The notes beneath the pieces were generated by a model. It searched no databases, was not told the DNA's origin, and was given only the letters and a program-made list of their open reading frames with translations. This document shows positions 17,720 through 26,998 of a DNA stretch of 64,000 bases, piece by piece. Numbering within the stretch: position 1 is the stretch's first letter; every line of letters begins with the position of its first letter. This DNA is from Halorussus vallis (GTDB lineage: Archaea; Halobacteriota; Halobacteria; Halobacteriales; Haladaptataceae). The stretch covers positions 3,286,001 to 3,350,000 of the forward strand of contig NZ_CP100000.1 of the NCBI RefSeq assembly GCF_024138165.1, given 5' to 3'. The position numbers and the translations under genes are program-made.

Positions 17720-17926
17720 TTTGAAGCCGCGAGAGGCGTCTTTCCGGCGGTTTCAGCGGACGGCGGAGGAATTCGGAACTCGAACCGACGGTGTCCGAAC
17801 TCGGACACCTCGGGGCTTATCGCGAGTCGAAGACGGACAGACGGACCGCGGTCGCCACGGCTGGCGGTTCGCGGTATTCAGCAAGAGAGAAACGGAAAAC
17901 GACGGGCCGTCGGCGGACGCCCCGAC

Positions 17927-18649
17927 TCAGACCGACTCGACCTGCGCGGAGTCGGCGTCCTTCGCGCCCTCGACGGTCTCGCGGACCGCCTCGACGCCCT
18001 CGTCGTGGACCAGGTCGCCGACGACCACCACGTCGGCGTGTTCGGCCATCGTGTGCGCGGAGTCGTAGTCGCGGACGCCGCCGCCGTAGAAGAGGGTCGA
18101 CTCCTCCAGTGCGTCGGCGGCGGCCGCGACGACTTCGGGGTCGCCGAAGGTGCCCGAGTACTCGACGTAGACGATCTCCTGGCCGTACATCCGCTCGGCG
18201 ATTTCGGCGTAGGCCGCGACGTCCTCGGGCGTCTGGTCGCAGTCTGCGGCCGTGAGGTCGGCGACGCTCGCGTCGGGGTTCATCACGATGTACGCCTCGG
18301 TGGTCGTGCGCTCCCAGTCGACGTCGTCGATGCGCGCCCACTCCTTGTGTGCGCCGGTGACCCACGAGACGTCGCCGGCGTTGAGCACGATGGGCACGAG
18401 GTAGCCCGAGAGGGCGTCGTCGTCGACCACGACCGCCGGATTGCTCGGCTCCTGGTAGATAGGCACGTCGTACTTCGCGCAGGCGTCGATGACGCGCTGC
18501 ATCTTCTCGGTCGTCATGTCCAGCGTCCCCCCGATTTCGAGGGCGTCGGTGCCGGTTTCGCACACGTCCTCGAAGGTCTCGCCCTCCACCAGCGTCTTGT
18601 CCGGGTCCAGCTTCACGATGTGGTCCCACTCGTCCCACGGCGCAGTCAT
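17927..18649 (-). CDS. geranylgeranylglyceryl phosphate synthase
   Basis: 240 residues from the ATG at 18649; GTTTTAGC about 27 nt upstream is the TATA box. Joins geranylgeranyl diphosphate to glycerol-1-phosphate, the first committed step of archaeal ether lipids. It is a TIM-barrel PcrB-like protein. Seen: HIVKLDPDK near the N-terminus (phosphate/metal site), [34 protein letters not shown], and [13 protein letters not shown] with [10 protein letters not shown] forming the phosphate-binding loops. Essential in the family. Confidence 0.95.
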   Translation of the reverse strand: MTAPWDEWDHIVKLDPDKTLVEGETFEDVCETGTDALEIGGTLDMTTEKMQRVIDACAKYDVPIYQEPSNPAVVVDDDALSGYLVPIVLNAGDVSWVTGAHKEWARIDDVDWERTTTEAYIVMNPDASVADLTAADCDQTPEDVAAYAEIAERMYGQEIVYVEYSGTFGDPEVVAAAADALEESTLFYGGGVRDYDSAHTMAEHADVVVVGDLVHDEGVEAVRETVEGAKDADSAQVESV

Positions 18650-18784
18650 TACCAGTGTAATCAAAACTGCCGGCTAAAACCCCTTCGGAACGGCCACCGG
18701 TCGGCGGACCTGACCGCCGACGCGTTCGGCGTGAGCCGAAAGACCGCCCGGGCGTCGACGGTCACGCCCCGAAGCGGTGTCGGG

Positions 18785-19510
18785 TCAGTATCGCGGGGAC
18801 TGCGCCTCGATGATTCGGCTCACGTTCTCGAACTCCTCCGTCAGCAACACGGTGATGTCGTCGAGCGACACGATACCCCGAAGCGTGCCTTGGTCGTCGA
18901 CGACCGGAGCGCGTCGGACGCCCCGGTCGCCGAGATTTCTGGTCACCTCGAAGATGTTCTCGTCCTCCCGGACCGTAAAGAGGTCCTCGCTCATGACGTC
19001 GCCGGCCCGTAACCGGGAGACGTCCGGGTTGTCTTCGAGTTTGAGCGCGATACTGCGGTCCGTGACGATGCCGACCGGTCTGTTCTGCTGGACGATTACG
19101 ATCGACCCGACGCTCTCGCGGGCCATCTTGCCGACCAGTTCGGTGACGGGCGTGTCGGGCCGGGCGGTGACGACGTCCGTCGCCGCGATTTCGCCGATCG
19201 TCACCGGCCGGAGCGCCTCCCACTGCGGTTGCTGGGGCGGTTGTAGCTGTTGGCCGCCGCCCGTTCGCCCGGTCTGTGAGCCCTGCTGTTGGGCCATCCG
19301 CTGTCCCGTTCGTCCGGTCGATTGCTGGTACTGCCACCCCGACTGCGAGCTGCCCTGCTCCGAGGATCGCTGGTTCGGCCGCTGGCCGGATTGGAACTCC
19401 GTCGCCTGGCCGGACTGACGCGACGACGACTCTCTGCGCTGGCCGTACCGCCGCTGGACGTCTCGCTGTTGGCGTTGCTGGTCTGTCGGTTCGTATCTCC
19501 GTTCGGTCAT
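18785..19510 (-). CDS. CBS-domain protein with Gln/Arg-rich disordered N-terminus
   Basis: 241 residues. Residues 1 to about 95 are strikingly rich in Gln, Arg, Ser and Gly (for example QQRQQRDVQRRYGQRRESSSR) and basic, unlike the acidic local proteome. Two CBS motifs follow: IGEIAATDVVTARPDTPV to GIVTDRSIAL, and AGDVMSEDLFTVREDENI to RGIVSLDDITVLL. Such pairs bind adenosine ligands in the family. The tail could bind nucleic acid or form condensates; that is speculation. It is a single gene with no clear partner. Confidence 0.85.
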   Translation of the reverse strand: MTERRYEPTDQQRQQRDVQRRYGQRRESSSRQSGQATEFQSGQRPNQRSSEQGSSQSGWQYQQSTGRTGQRMAQQQGSQTGRTGGGQQLQPPQQPQWEALRPVTIGEIAATDVVTARPDTPVTELVGKMARESVGSIVIVQQNRPVGIVTDRSIALKLEDNPDVSRLRAGDVMSEDLFTVREDENIFEVTRNLGDRGVRRAPVVDDQGTLRGIVSLDDITVLLTEEFENVSRIIEAQSPRY

Positions 19511-19786
19511 GGAAAGTCACCGCCGGACGGCGTCGCGGTCGTCCGGCGCGAGGACCGACGCGACGCGCGAGAATAAAGCGGCGGCACGGTTCACGCCGAC
19601 GCTTCACGTCGGTTCAGTTCGTCCGCGGCGGAAATCGAGACGCGTTCGATACAAGCATCGGTTTCGAGAGGCGTCGGTCCGTCTGCCCGTGATTTCCGAA
19701 ACCGTTCAGCGGCGGTTCGCGCGGTATTCGTCAGATAACGTCGCCAGAAGGTGCGTCTCCGTTCGGGAACGTCGTCCGGCCGAGGG

Positions 19787-22306
19787 TCAGTCGGCCTTCA
19801 CCTGCCAGCCGCGGAGTCGGTCCTCGCTCACGCCCTGGACCTGCGAGGCGACCGTCTCGACTTCCGCGGACTTGAGGTCCTCGATGCTCTCGATGCCGGC
19901 CTCCGCGAGCTTCTCGGCGGTCTTCGCGCCGAGGCCGTCGAGGGTTTCGAGGTCGCTCCCCGAGTCGCTCTCGCGGGCCTTGAACTCCCGGTAGTTGCAG
20001 ATGGGACAGCCAAGTTCCCACGGTTCGTCGCCGGAGTGGACGACCAGTTCGGGCAGGTCGTGTTCCTCGCAGCGCTCGTCGGTGACCTCGATGTCACCCC
20101 GGCGCGGGAGCGGCAGCGAGTAGTCGCAGTCCGGATACCGGGTACAGCCGACGAGCCGCGAGCCGTTCTGGAGGCGCTTGATGGCGAGTTCGCCGTCGTC
20201 GTGTTCCTCGCCGCACTCGGGGCACTCGCCGATGACCTCGTCTTCCTGCTCGTCGGCCTCCTCGGCCTTGCAGAGCGGGCAACCGTGGACGAACGTCTGG
20301 CGACCCGCGAGCATCTTGACGTGGTGGAGGCCGTGGTCCTCGCACTCCTCCTCGAGCAGGAGCGGCTTACCGGTGTTGGGCAGCGGCAGGGTGTAGGTGC
20401 AGTCGGGGTAGCCGTCGCAGCCCACGAAGTACGAGCCGTTTCGGCTCTGGCGGATGAGCAGGTCGTGGCCCGACTCCGGGCACGGGCCGAGCGTCTTGTC
20501 GGCCTTCATCGACTTCTGGAGCAGGTCGCCGACCTCCTCGCGGGACTCGTGGAGGCTGTCGAACACCTGCTGGAGGTACTCGCGGGACTCGTCGGCCACG
20601 TCCTCCAGGTCCTGTTCGCCCTCCGCGATGGCGGTCATGTCGCGTTCGAGTTCGCTGGTCATCTCCTCGCTGACGACGAGTTCCGCGAACTCCTCGGCGG
20701 CCTCGACGACCGCCTTCGCGAGCTGGGTCGGCCGGGGCGGGTCGCTCTCGACGTAGCCGCGGTCGTAGAGCTTCTGGATGGTTTCGTGGCGGGTCGCCTT
20801 CGTCCCGATTCCCATCTTCTCCATCGTCTCGATGAGCCGCGACTGGCCGTACCGGCGGGGCGGCTGGGTCTGCTTGTCCTCGATGCGGGCCTCGGTGACG
20901 CCGAGCGTCTCGCCCTCGGTCACGTCCGGCACGTAGTTCTCGGTGGTGTTGAAGTAGGGGTAGACTGCGTGGTAGCCCTCCTCGACCAGGCGCTTGCCGT
21001 TGGACTTGAGCCTGTGGTCGCCGATGGTCGCGACCACCTTGAGGTGCTCCCACTTCGCCGGGTCGGCCACCGTGGCGAAGAAGCGCCGGACGACCAGTTC
21101 GTAGACGTCCCACTCGGCGTCCGAGAGGTCGCTCTTGGTCGGGATGTCCTCGGTCGGGTGAATCGGCGGGTGGTCGGTGGTCTCCTCGTCGCCCTCCGTC
21201 GGGGTTATCTCGTCGGCCTCCAGCAGCGCCTCGGCGTCGTCCTTGAAGTGGTAGTTCGCCGAGAACGTGTCGAGCAGCTCCTCGGGGTCGAGGTCGTCGG
21301 GGTAGACCGTGTTGTCGGTCCGCGGGTAGGTCATGTAGCCCGCGGTGTAGAGATCCTCGGCGATGCTCATCGCGCGCTGGGCCGAGTAGCCGAGACTGCC
21401 GGCCGCCCGGATGAATTGCGTGGTGTTGAACGGCGCGGGCGGGTCGTCGGTGCGGGTCCGCCGGGAGACGCGGTCGACGGTCGCCTCGCTCGCGGTTTCC
21501 AGGTCGGCGAAGACCGCCTCGGCGGTTTCCTCGTCCCAGACGCGCTCGGCCTCGTTGTCGTCCTCGTCGAGGTAGAAGTACTGGGCCTCGAAGGGCAGTT
21601 CCTCCTCGTCGGTGTCGGCCTCCGCCGCGCGCTTCTGGAGGTCGGCGAACATCTCCCAGTAGTCTTCGGGTTCGAACGCCTCGATCTCGCGCTCGCGGTC
21701 GACGATGAGCTTCAGCGTCGGCGACTGGACCCGGCCGACCGAGATGAAGTCGTCGCCGAGTTGCCGCGCGGAGAGCGAGAGGAACCGGGTCAGCGCCGCG
21801 CCCCAGATGAGGTCGATCTCCTGGCGGGCCTCGCCCGCGGCCGCCAGGTCGAAGTCGAGGTCGTCGGGGTCGGCGAACGCGTCGGTGACCTCGTTCTTCG
21901 TGATGGAGGAGAAGCGCACCCGCTGGATGGGCACGTCCTCGTTGACCTCCCGGACCAGTTCCCAGGCCTCCTTGCCGATGAGTTCGCCCTCCCGGTCGTA
22001 GTCGGTCGCTATCGTCACCGTGTCGGCCTTCCGCGCGAGGATGCGCAGGGTGGCGACGATGTTCTCCTTCGTCGCCTTCTTCTCGATGGGCGCCTCGATG
22101 AGTTCGACCGGTTCGACGTCGCGCCAGTCGTTGTACTCGTCGGGGAAGTCGACGCCCACCACGTGGCCCGACAGTCCGATACAGCGCTTGCCGCCCCACT
22201 TGTAGACGTTGACGCCGTTCTTGCGCTCGGCCTCCGCCGACTCGCCGCTCAGGATGTCGGCGATGCGCCGGGCGGCGTTGTCTTTCTCCGTGATTATCAG
22301 CTCCAT
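19787..22306 (-). CDS. topA: DNA topoisomerase I
   Basis: 839 residues, type IA enzyme relaxing negative supercoils. Toprim domain at the N-terminus with TIATDYDREGE (98-108). The catalytic tyrosine lies in GYMTYPRTDNT (Tyr327). At about 600-780 there are several CxxC-type zinc ribbons (CPESGHDLL, CDGYPDC, CPECGEEHDDGE, CTRYPDC, CPICNYREF). The last 55 residues (LDGLGAKTAEKLAEAGIESI) are a helix-hairpin-helix unit fused at the C-terminus. The complete length is normal for haloarchaea. Confidence 0.97.
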   Translation of the reverse strand: MELIITEKDNAARRIADILSGESAEAERKNGVNVYKWGGKRCIGLSGHVVGVDFPDEYNDWRDVEPVELIEAPIEKKATKENIVATLRILARKADTVTIATDYDREGELIGKEAWELVREVNEDVPIQRVRFSSITKNEVTDAFADPDDLDFDLAAAGEARQEIDLIWGAALTRFLSLSARQLGDDFISVGRVQSPTLKLIVDREREIEAFEPEDYWEMFADLQKRAAEADTDEEELPFEAQYFYLDEDDNEAERVWDEETAEAVFADLETASEATVDRVSRRTRTDDPPAPFNTTQFIRAAGSLGYSAQRAMSIAEDLYTAGYMTYPRTDNTVYPDDLDPEELLDTFSANYHFKDDAEALLEADEITPTEGDEETTDHPPIHPTEDIPTKSDLSDAEWDVYELVVRRFFATVADPAKWEHLKVVATIGDHRLKSNGKRLVEEGYHAVYPYFNTTENYVPDVTEGETLGVTEARIEDKQTQPPRRYGQSRLIETMEKMGIGTKATRHETIQKLYDRGYVESDPPRPTQLAKAVVEAAEEFAELVVSEEMTSELERDMTAIAEGEQDLEDVADESREYLQQVFDSLHESREEVGDLLQKSMKADKTLGPCPESGHDLLIRQSRNGSYFVGCDGYPDCTYTLPLPNTGKPLLLEEECEDHGLHHVKMLAGRQTFVHGCPLCKAEEADEQEDEVIGECPECGEEHDDGELAIKRLQNGSRLVGCTRYPDCDYSLPLPRRGDIEVTDERCEEHDLPELVVHSGDEPWELGCPICNYREFKARESDSGSDLETLDGLGAKTAEKLAEAGIESIEDLKSAEVETVASQVQGVSEDRLRGWQVKAD

Positions 22307-22523
22307 GTTCCACCTCCGGCTAACCGATGTCGTTCGTCAGTCATTGTATCTGGCTAAGCAAACTGAACTGGTAAAGGTTTCGCCGAGGAGAAATCGCAAG
22401 CGGGCGGCGGGACAAGGCGGGCGTGCGCGGGCGGATGCATACCCGTGTACGAGGGGACGTGCGAGGTTCGGGGACGAGCGTCGTGGGAGCCAGGTTTATG
22501 TAACAGAATTGAACACTTCGCGT

Positions 22524-23105
22524 ATGGCCTTCCCGACCGGACTCGTCCCCATAACGGCGTTCGTACCGACCGTCGGCGTCGCGGTTCCGGTCACCATCGG
22601 CGCACAGCTGTCCTACCGCCGCGGAAGTTCGTTCGGCGGGGCGCTCCGCGCCGCGCTCGCGGAAGCCGGCCTACTCTACCTCGTCGGCGTCCTCGTCGTC
22701 TGGGCGATGGCGCGAGGACTCACTCTGGGGAAGGCCGCGGCGATACTCGTCACCGGCGGCATCGCCGCGTTCGTCTTCCTGACCGCCCTTCCGCTGTTCG
22801 TCGGGCGACTGTTCGTCGAGCGCGTCGGCGGCGTCGATTCCGAAACCGCGTTGCGGTACGCGACCTACGGCTGGCCGGTCGCAACGGTCGTCGCGTTCGG
22901 TATCTTCGTCGCTCCCGGCGGACTCGCCACGAACGCCTTCTTCGACCTCGGCGGCGAGCGAATCTGTCTCGGCGGTCACTGTGGTATCGACGCCCGGTTC
23001 GCCGGAGCGGTCGTCCTCGAACTGCTCGTCGTTCTCGGTCCCGGAGTCGTCGGGACGACGCTTTGCTCGTCGATTTCGGCGTCCGGTGGCCCGAGGCGAC
23101 TGTAG
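22524..23105 (+). CDS. multi-pass membrane protein, unknown
   Basis: 193 residues starting MAFPTGLVPITAFVP. TTTATGTA at 22495-22502 is a good TATA box 26 nt upstream, favouring this ATG over longer frames. About five hydrophobic helices are visible. One external-looking loop has two cysteines (GERICLGGHCGID). The C-terminus is short and polar. I do not recognise a family. It is followed 68 bp later by the MATE gene on the same strand, but the GTG of that gene may have its own promoter. Confidence 0.75.
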   Translation: MAFPTGLVPITAFVPTVGVAVPVTIGAQLSYRRGSSFGGALRAALAEAGLLYLVGVLVVWAMARGLTLGKAAAILVTGGIAAFVFLTALPLFVGRLFVERVGGVDSETALRYATYGWPVATVVAFGIFVAPGGLATNAFFDLGGERICLGGHCGIDARFAGAVVLELLVVLGPGVVGTTLCSSISASGGPRRL

Positions 23106-23173
23106 CGGAATCCGGCAGAGCCAACGGGAACCCCCGCGCTTAAGAGCGGTTCGCACGACGTTCCGGCGAGAGC

Positions 23174-24598
23174 GTGACGAAGCGAACCGAGAGCCGCGTG
23201 GACATGACGACCGGCGCGGTAACGCCGAAACTCGCCAGCCTGGCGTGGCCGCTGGTCGCCGGCAATCTGCTCCAGACGGTCTACAACCTCGCGGACATGT
23301 TCTGGGTGGGTCGAGTCGGCGCGACGGCCGTCGCGGCCGTCTCGCTGATGTTCCCGACCGCGTGGCTGTTCGTCTCCATCGCGATGGGCCTGACCGCGGC
23401 GTCGGTCGCGCTCGTCTCCCAGCACGTCGGCGCGGGCGAGGACCGCGCCGCCGACAACGTGGTCGCCCAGACGACCCTCCTCACTGTCGTCGTGGCGCTC
23501 GCGCTGTCGGCGTTCGGCTACGCCTTCCGGCGACCACTCGTCTCGCTGGTCGGCGCGGAGGGGCAGGTGTACGCCTACGCGCTCCAGTACATCGAAGTGC
23601 TGTTCGTCTCGATTCCGTTCACGTTCCTCTTCTTCGTCTTCCGGGCGGTGTTGCGCGGCGCGGGCGACACGCGGACCGCGATGTGGCTGATGGTGTTCTC
23701 CGCGGGGATGAACGTCGTGCTCGACCCGCTGTTCATCCTCAGCTACGGGCCGTTCCCGGCCTGGGAGGTCCGGGGCGCCGCGGTGGCGACGCTCATCTCG
23801 CGGGTGTTCGCCGCCATCGTCGGCGTGTACATCCTCCTGCGGGGCGACTGGGGCGTGAAACTGTACGTCTCGGACCTGCGGCCCGACTGGCCGGTCTTGA
23901 AGAAACTCGTCGACGTGGGCTACCCCGCGACCATCGACGGTGCGGCCCGGAGCTTCGCGGCGGTCGCCATGGCGGCGCTGGTCGCGCGGTTCGGCCCGAT
24001 TCCGACCGCGGCCTACGGCGTCGGCGTCAGGCTGATGTCCGTCTCCTGGACCGTCTCAGGCGCCGTCGGACAGGCGGCCGCTACGGGCGTCGGCCAGAAC
24101 CTCGGCGCCGACACCCCCGACCGCGCCGCGGAGGTGACCTGGAAGGCCACCGCGGGGACGATGGTGGTCCTGTTCGGGGCGGGCGCGCTCATATTCGCGT
24201 TCCCCGACGAGGCGATTCGACTCTTCGTCGACGACCCCGACGTGGTCGCGGAGGGCGTCGACTTCCTCCAAGTCATCGCGCCGTTCCTTGCCTTCTTCGG
24301 CGGCCTGATGGTGATACAGGGCGGCTTCCGCGGGGCGGGCAACACCCGGGCGGCGATGGCCCTCTCCTTCCTCTCGCGCTGGCTGATGCGGATTCCGGCC
24401 GCGCTCCTGTTCGCCTACGGCTGGACGCTCCCCGTGGGGTCGGTCACCCTCGCCGGACTCGCGTGGGGCGTCGACGGCCTCTGGTGGGCCTGGTCGTTCT
24501 CCGCGTTCGGGTCGTTCCTGCTCGGCGTCGCGTGGTTCAGCCTCGGGCGCTGGCGGGAGGGCGTCGTGGAGAAACAGCGACCCGCGCCTGGCGACTGA
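23174..24598 (+). CDS. MATE family efflux transporter
   Basis: 474 residues from the GTG at 23174 (an ATG at 23204 is possible). Two related halves of six helices each, typical of MATE proteins that export cationic drugs with Na+ or H+. Recognisable: LAWPLVAGNLLQTVYNLADMFWVGR in helix 1, FRAVLRGAGDTRTAM after helix 5, ALVARFGPIPTAAYGVG in the second half and GGFRGAGNTRAAM as the matching second-half motif. The stop is followed 108 nt later by a structured repeat in the same orientation. Confidence 0.93.
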   Translation: MTKRTESRVDMTTGAVTPKLASLAWPLVAGNLLQTVYNLADMFWVGRVGATAVAAVSLMFPTAWLFVSIAMGLTAASVALVSQHVGAGEDRAADNVVAQTTLLTVVVALALSAFGYAFRRPLVSLVGAEGQVYAYALQYIEVLFVSIPFTFLFFVFRAVLRGAGDTRTAMWLMVFSAGMNVVLDPLFILSYGPFPAWEVRGAAVATLISRVFAAIVGVYILLRGDWGVKLYVSDLRPDWPVLKKLVDVGYPATIDGAARSFAAVAMAALVARFGPIPTAAYGVGVRLMSVSWTVSGAVGQAAATGVGQNLGADTPDRAAEVTWKATAGTMVVLFGAGALIFAFPDEAIRLFVDDPDVVAEGVDFLQVIAPFLAFFGGLMVIQGGFRGAGNTRAAMALSFLSRWLMRIPAALLFAYGWTLPVGSVTLAGLAWGVDGLWWAWSFSAFGSFLLGVAWFSLGRWREGVVEKQRPAPGD

Positions 24599-24644
24599 GG
24601 CACGAATTCCCGAAGTTCGAACGCGAGACGGCGGGCCGGTCGTC

Positions 24645-24850
24645 GGCGACGCTCGGTGATTCGGGCCACGGGACGCGCTCGGCGAATCAACCGGCGGGTA
24701 GGACTGAAAGGGGCCGCCCGCTCGCGTTCACGTGGTCGTCTCAGCAACCCCTATTCGGTGAGCGCCGGCAGGCGCGAACCGGATATGTTGCTGAGCGACC
24801 GCGAGCGGGCGGGGGCTTTCGAGGCAGTCAGGGTTGCTATTGTTGCCGCA
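24645..24850 (+). repeat. structured repeat, full copy 4
   Basis: The core is 24706-24820. 5' box GCTCGGCGAATCAACCGG then GACTGAAAGGGGCC; outer helix GCCCGCTCGCG/CGCGAGCGGGC; a very short side loop; long arm GGTCGTCTCAGCAAC paired with GTTGCTGAGCGACC. The apex is CGGT-GA-GCGCC-GGCA-GGCGC-GA-ACCG with conserved CTATTC and GGATAT. The 3' box is GGGGGCTTTCGAGGCAGTC. It lies downstream of the MATE gene and convergent to gatB. The remaining 200 bp to gatB shows nothing recognisable. Confidence 0.9.
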
Positions 24851-25044
24851 GTCACGCCGTACTGATTCTTAGCAGTCATACTTCCTGTCGCACGAACGCT
24901 TAAATCGGAAACCGCGACCAAAACTCGACGTGACCTGAGAACGGCCGCGAGGGAGCCTCGGCGGGAGCGCGGCGCACCCCTCGCGAGTCGGACGCCTACA
25001 ATTCGGAAAAGCGCCGCCTGTTCGCAACGAACGACGAGAGTCGC

Positions 25045-26541
25045 TCAGTCGTCGGCTTCGTCCAGTCGCTCGCGGAGCAACTGGTTCACCGACCCGGGGT
25101 CGGCGCTTCCGCCGGTCTTCTGCATGACCTGCCCGACGAGGAAGTTGAGCGCGCCGCCCTCGCCGTCGTAGTAGTCCTCGACGGCGTCGGGGTTCTCCTC
25201 GATGGCCTCGGTGACCGCGCCTTCGACCTGGCCCTCGTCGGCCTTGCCGAGTCCCTCGCGGTCGATGATGGTTTCGGGGTCATCGCCCCCGTCGAGCATC
25301 TCGCGGAGCACGACCTCCTCGGCGTTCTTGGTGGTAATCTCGTCCTCGGCGACCAGTTCCACGAGGTGCGTGAACTCGTCGAGTCGGTCGTCGACGTCGG
25401 TGATCTCCATGTCGCGGTAGTTGAGTTCGCCCAGCAGGTTGTCGGCGACCCAGGTCGCCGCGAGGTCCGGGTCGTACTCGCTGGCGACGTCCTCGTAGAA
25501 GTCGGCGACCTGTTTGGTGGAGGTGAGCTTGCTCGCGGCCTCCCGGCTCAGGCCGTACTCCTCGCGGAATCGCTCGCGGCGGGCGTCGGGGAGTTCTGGA
25601 ATTTCGAGCTTCTGCTTCCAGTCGCTGACTTGCAACGGCGGCAGGTCGGCCTCCCGGAAGTAGCGGTAGTCCTTCTCCTCCTCCTTCGAGCGCATCGAGA
25701 CGGTGATGCCTCGGGACTCGTCCCAGTGGCGCGTCTCCTGTTCGACCTCGCGGCCCCGCTGGACCGCGTTCTTCTGGCGAGTCGCCTCGTAGGCCAGCGC
25801 CTTCTCGGCGCCCTTGTGGCTGGAGATGTTCTTGACCTCGGTTCGGTTGGCCGACGCGAGCGTCTCCTCGCCGATGGCGCCGTCCTCGCCGACCTCGTCG
25901 CCGGGCACGACGCTGAGGTTGGCGTCGATGCGGAGCGAGCCGTCGCGCTGGCTGTCGAAGACGCCGAGATACTCGAGCACCTCCTCCAACTTCGCGAGGA
26001 ACGCCCGGACCTCGCTCGCGCCGCGGAAGTCGGGTTCGGTGACGATCTCCATCAGCGGGACGCCGGCGCGGTTGTAGTCGACCAGCGTGTAGTCGGCGGT
26101 GTCGATGTTGCCGCCCTGGTGCTGCAGGCTGCCGGGGTCCTCTTCGAGGTGCGCGCGCTCGATGCCGACGGTGCGGCGCTCGCCCTCGACTTCGATCTCG
26201 AGTTCGCCGTCCTGGCAGACCGGCGCGTCGTACTGGGTGATCTGGAAACCCTTCGGGAGGTCGGGGTAGAAGTAGTTCTTCCGGTGGAAGGTCGTCTCCT
26301 CGGGGATGTCGGCGTCGATGGCCTTGCCGACCTTGACGGCCGACTCGACGGCGGCCTCGTTGAGCACCGGGAGCGCGCCCGGCAGGCCGAGACACACCGG
26401 ACAGGTGTGGGTGTTCGGCTCGTCGTCGGCCACGTCGGTCGAACACCCGCAGAAGATCTTCGTGTCCGTCTCCAGCTGGACGTGGACCTCGAGTCCGATG
26501 ACGACCGCGAGGTCCGATTGCTGGACAGCCTGAGCAGTCAT
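25045..26541 (-). CDS. gatB: Asp-tRNA(Asn)/Glu-tRNA(Gln) amidotransferase subunit B
   Basis: 498 residues. GatB carries the kinase-like site that activates misacylated Asp- or Glu-tRNA for amidation with ammonia from GatA. Seen: VIGLEVHVQLETDTKIFCGC at the N-terminus, CPVCLGLPGALPVLN with CxC and CxxC zinc ligands, FHRKNYFYPDLPKGFQITQ, and HLEEDPGSL. The C-terminal YqeY-like helical tail binds tRNA (LNFLVGQVMQKTGG). CCTTTTAACG sits 28 nt upstream of the ATG. gatA and gatC are not in this window. Confidence 0.97.
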   Translation of the reverse strand: MTAQAVQQSDLAVVIGLEVHVQLETDTKIFCGCSTDVADDEPNTHTCPVCLGLPGALPVLNEAAVESAVKVGKAIDADIPEETTFHRKNYFYPDLPKGFQITQYDAPVCQDGELEIEVEGERRTVGIERAHLEEDPGSLQHQGGNIDTADYTLVDYNRAGVPLMEIVTEPDFRGASEVRAFLAKLEEVLEYLGVFDSQRDGSLRIDANLSVVPGDEVGEDGAIGEETLASANRTEVKNISSHKGAEKALAYEATRQKNAVQRGREVEQETRHWDESRGITVSMRSKEEEKDYRYFREADLPPLQVSDWKQKLEIPELPDARRERFREEYGLSREAASKLTSTKQVADFYEDVASEYDPDLAATWVADNLLGELNYRDMEITDVDDRLDEFTHLVELVAEDEITTKNAEEVVLREMLDGGDDPETIIDREGLGKADEGQVEGAVTEAIEENPDAVEDYYDGEGGALNFLVGQVMQKTGGSADPGSVNQLLRERLDEADD

Positions 26542-26676
26542 TGCAGGTCGGTTCGGGGCGTGAGCGTTAAAAGGCTGCGGGACGCCGCGACGGCCGGAGT
26601 CGGTTTCCGACCGCCACCGCTCGCGGTTTCCCCGCCCGGCGTAATGGCCAACATTCTGATATTCGTCTGACGTACG

Positions 26677-26684
26677 TTTATGTA
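26677..26684 (+). promoter_or_regulatory. TATA box of the coiled-coil/smc/scpA cluster
   Basis: TTTATGTA centred 27 nt before the ATG at 26708, followed by a short leader. No comparable box is seen just before smc or scpA, so the three genes probably share this promoter. Confidence 0.75.
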
Positions 26685-26707
26685 TCTACCGTCGGGGTAC
26701 ACAGGTA

Positions 26708-26977
26708 ATGAGCGACGCCGAGGAGCGAGTCGACGAACTCGAAACGAAGGTCGGACGACTCGAGGCGACGGTGCAGGGGTTGACCGAGGAACTCGTGGAG
26801 GTCCACGACCGACTCGAAACGCTGGAATCGGAGCGGAGCGAGTCGACCGAGACGACGAACGCCGGCCGCACGCGCACACGAAACGATAAAAGCGACGAAT
26901 CTAAAAGCACAGAGTCCCAGGAAGAAGACGAGACGGGGGGAGATTCGGAGTTAGGCGACGACATCATCGTCGCGTAG
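26708..26977 (+). CDS. small coiled-coil protein upstream of smc
   Basis: 89 residues, very acidic. Residues 1-45 form a heptad coiled coil (VDELETKVGRLEATVQGL); the rest is a Ser/Thr/Glu/Asp tail with a short basic patch (GRTRTRNDK) and ends DDIIVA. It lies 21 bp upstream of smc under one promoter, so it may act with the SMC complex, for example as an assembly or stability factor. No name known to me beyond a haloarchaeal conserved hypothetical. Confidence 0.8.
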   Translation: MSDAEERVDELETKVGRLEATVQGLTEELVEVHDRLETLESERSESTETTNAGRTRTRNDKSDESKSTESQEEDETGGDSELGDDIIVA

Positions 26978-26998
26978 CGGCCCCCGCTACGAGCAACC

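Noticed and set aside
19751-22357. 868-codon plus frame opposite topA
   Set aside because: Antisense shadow of topA, which has all catalytic and zinc motifs.
24706-24820. Structured repeat as a guide RNA of a TnpB/IscB system
   Set aside because: No TnpB, IscB or TnpA gene lies near any copy in the window, so there is no support for such a link here; it remains to be tested genome-wide.
24780-24865. Peptide frames with DRERAGAFEAV in the structured repeats
   Set aside because: Similar peptides appear in several copies, but only because the DNA boxes are conserved. In copy 5 compensatory changes keep the helices and alter the peptide, so the selection is on pairing.
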